From NCBI RefSeq assembly GCF_013256425.1, contig NZ_CP053904.1:3968001-4032000 (forward strand): DNA of 64,000 bases, in the 5' to 3' direction. Shown here in pieces: positions 62,249 through 64,000 of the stretch. Both the position numbers and the translations under genes were made by a program. The notes beneath the pieces are model-generated. The model did no database searches. It worked only from the letters and a program-made list of their open reading frames with translations, and had not been told where the DNA came from. Numbering within the stretch: the stretch's first letter is position 1; each line of letters begins with the position of its first letter. Source of the stretch: Hymenobacter sp. BRD67. Its GTDB lineage: Bacteria > Bacteroidota > Bacteroidia > Cytophagales > Hymenobacteraceae.

Positions 62249-62261
62249 GCGCTCCCTCCTG
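62249..62261 (-). other. 13-bp copy of the tRNA-Asn 3' end, inverted
   Basis: The minus strand reads CAGGAGGGAGCGC, identical to 40379-40391 spanning the 3' end of tRNA-Asn. A tRNA 3' end next to integrase arm repeats is the mark of an attachment site, but its orientation is opposite to that of a simple integration. Confidence 0.5.
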
Positions 62262-62278
62262 AAAAGATGTAAAATGAA

Positions 62279-62373
62279 GCGCTTTTAGCTTAATTGGTAG
62301 AAATCTTGGAACCCTTGCACTTTCAGAGGACATAAATGGCGTGTCGGAATGGCTTCGTCAGGTATAAAAGCGC
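62279..62373 (+). other. 95-bp paired-end structure with D-arm-like text
   Basis: GCGCTTTTA (62279-62287) and TAAAAGCGC (62365-62373) are perfect inverted 9-mers at the distance of a long-armed tRNA, and AGCTTAATTGGTAGA after the first looks like a D arm. No T arm can be found, so it is not a working tRNA. Confidence 0.35.
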
Positions 62374-62401
62374 CGCTTAGTTGAAAAATTCCGGTAGGCC
62401 G

Positions 62402-62408
62402 TATCTTG
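62402..62408 (+). promoter_or_regulatory. -7-like box TATCTTG
   Basis: TATCTTG precedes the DUF1080 gene; the transcript would start near 62414. Confidence 0.4.
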
Positions 62409-62466
62409 CTGGTTGCTAGTTTTAATGCGACAAGCGCCTGCTGCTGGCTTGCCTTACTTCCCACCC

Positions 62467-63854
62467 ATGACGTTCCTTCAGAAGACTGGCCTGCTGACTG
62501 CCTGCGCGGTTTCGTTACTGCTCATGTCCTTCTTGCCCCGGCCTGGAGCGGCACCTGACGATACCTGGCACAGTCTATTTGATGGAAAAACCCTTACGGG
62601 CTGGAAGAGGCTGGGGGTACGGCCCGCTATACCGTTGAAAACGGCGCTATTGTGGGAACGACAGTCCTGAATTCGGGCAACACGTTTTTAGTGACGGAGC
62701 GGGAGTATGGCGATTTTGACCTGGAGCTGGATGTCAAAATTGAGGGCGCACAAAACAACTCGGGCGTGCAGACGCGCAGCCACTGCGACTCGCTGGCCCA
62801 GCCCGGCAACGTATACGGACGGCAAGTCGAGATTGACCCCTCGGCGCGGCGCTGGTCGGGAGGTATCTACGACGAAGCCCGCCGCCAGTGGCTCTACCCG
62901 CTCGAGTTGCATCCGCAGGCCAAAACGGCTTTTAAAGCCGGTAAATACAACCACTTCAGGATAGAATGCCTGGGCAACGAGATGAAAACCTGGGTTAATG
63001 ATGTACCCGTGGCCTACGTGGTGGACCCGGTAGACCCCAAAGGCTTTATCGGCTTGCAGGTCCATGCCATCAGCGAGGCGGCGCAGGCGGGTAAAAAAGT
63101 ATATTTCAAGAACATTCGTATCAAGACCACGCACCTGCAGCCGAGGGCTTTTCCGGCCGGTGTCTACGTGGCCAACTTCGTCCCCAACTACCTGACGGCC
63201 TACGAGCGGCAGCAGGGCTGGAAGCTGTTGTTTGATGGGAAGACCAGTCAGGGCTGGCGTAGCGCCAGGGGGAAGAGTTTTCCGGCGCAGGGCTGGCAGA
63301 TTGCCGACGGCGCTCTGACGGTGCTGCCCTCGGAAGGGAAGGAGGCTGCCAACGGCGGCGACATCGTGACCACCGACGAGTATAAGGCCTTTGACTTGTC
63401 GTTCGAGTTTAAGCTGACGCCGGGAGCCAACAGCGGGGTAAAGTATTTTGTGACGCTGGCCGAGCAAACCGAAGGCTCGGCCATTGGCCTGGAATACCAG
63501 GTGCTCGACGACGCGCTGCACCCCGATGCCAAACTGGGGCGGGATGGCGACCGCACCCTGGCCTCCCTCTACGATTTAAAAACGGCCGATAAGCCGGCGC
63601 GCTTCGTGCACCCCATCGGGGAGTGGAACGTGGGCCGCGTGGTCGTGTACACCACCAACCACGTCGAGCATTACCTCAACGGGGCCAAAGTGCTGGAGTA
63701 TGAGCGGGGCTCGCCCGAATTCCGCCGCCTGGTAGCCCAGAGCAAGTACCACGTCTGGCCCAACTTCGGCGAGGCCCCAGCCGGTCACCTGCTGCTGCAA
63801 GACCACGGCAACCGCGTGTCGTTTCGCAGCATCAAGCTCAAAGAGCTGAAATAG
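62467..63854 (+). CDS. Exported double DUF1080 (3-keto-disaccharide hydrolase-like) protein, frameshifted
   Basis: Repaired, about 462 residues: a signal region (LLTACAVSLLLMSFLP), a first DUF1080 beta-sandwich (LFDGKTLTGWKRLGG, NSGVQTRSH, GRQVEIDPSARRWSGGIYDE) and a second (KLLFDGKTSQGWRSARG, ANSGVKYFVT, IGLEYQVLDD, WNVGRVVVYTTNHVEHYLNG). The family has laminarinase-like folds and includes enzymes that split 3-keto-glycosides. Two domains in tandem are a known form. The frame is lost in GGGGG at 62611-62615; one more G restores LGGTARYTVENG. ATG 62467 is chosen for the signal peptide; 62425 is also possible. Confidence 0.88.
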
Positions 63855-63860
63855 CGCTGC

Positions 63861-64000
63861 TTATTCGGCCCTTTCTCCTTGTAGCTGCGAGTAGATGGCC
63901 TGTATTTCCAGGCGGTCTATGGGTTTATGAATGAGGCGCGTAACCAGGTCATAGGTCTTCGCCTTTTCCATGTCGGTCAGCGCCAAAGAAGAAGTAAGAA
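63861..64000 (-). CDS. Response regulator receiver domain, C-terminal end (partial)
   Basis: Only the last 46 codons are in the window. The minus strand reads LTSSLALTDMEKAKTYDLVT, then RLIHKPIDRLEIQAIYSQLQG to the stop at 63861. LTSS is the switch Ser/Thr strand and KP the conserved Lys-Pro of the receiver fold. It is probably a stand-alone receiver, since little follows the Lys-Pro. It is convergent with the DUF1080 gene. Confidence 0.75.
   Translation of the reverse strand, partial: LTSSLALTDMEKAKTYDLVTRLIHKPIDRLEIQAIYSQLQGERAE

Overview
The window reads as a piece of a Bacteroidota chromosome, most like Hymenobacter or a near relative in Cytophagales. The evidence is high G+C coding sequence, type IX secretion C-terminal domains (genes at 11.6-15.3 kb and 18.0-20.5 kb, plus an orphan domain at 15.66 kb), a SusC/SusD pair, Bacteroidota promoter elements (TAnnTTTG), the Bacteroidota-specific trio rpmB-rpmG-DUF4295 next to ftsY, and many small Bacteroidota-only families. 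The genus is inferred from style, not from a marker gene.

Layout. 0-8.7 kb: metabolic genes (aldehyde dehydrogenase, a frameshifted short-chain dehydrogenase, a two-domain GMC oxidase, a hotdog thioesterase, a DJ-1/PfpI protein), small lipoproteins and an outer-membrane barrel. 8.8-10.5 kb: tRNA-Val followed by an AT-rich DUF4145 gene and decayed sequence. 10.5-20.5 kb: a surface-protein region with two proteins sharing an N-terminal domain (one carrying a collagen-like stretch), a 1232-residue FG-GAP type IX cargo, tiny membrane proteins and a gliding-type cargo. 20.8-39.7 kb: chiefly housekeeping (GH3-family protein, lptB, cupin, dsbD, DoxX, a vWA protein, amino-acid permease, GNAT, transglutaminase-hemB, rocD with an FAD oxidase, ridA, ribosomal proteins, ftsY). 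40.3-62.3 kb: tRNA-Asn, a broken tyrosine integrase and a long accessory region. 62.4-64 kb: a double DUF1080 protein and the end of a response regulator.

The most interesting functional unit is the minus-strand operon from 55.7 down to 45.5 kb: susC, susD, a calcium-dependent-type PI-PLC, a CehA/PHP phosphoesterase, a GH92 alpha-mannosidase and an unrecognised secreted protein. It is flanked by a divergently placed phosphoesterase (42.7-45.5 kb) and a truncated glycerophosphodiester phosphodiesterase (56.2 kb). One transport pair with both mannosidase and phosphodiesterases suggests a substrate that is a phosphorylated or lipid-anchored mannoside (GPI anchor, phosphomannan or phosphatidylinositol mannoside). 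That is inference.

A caution covers the whole window. About twenty reading-frame breaks occur in genes that otherwise look intact, and nearly all are repaired by adding one base to a run of three or more G or C. This looks more like indel error in the assembly than biology, so most broken genes here are probably intact in the organism. The integrase also has an in-frame stop, and the GDPD lacks its C-terminal half; those two look truly decayed.
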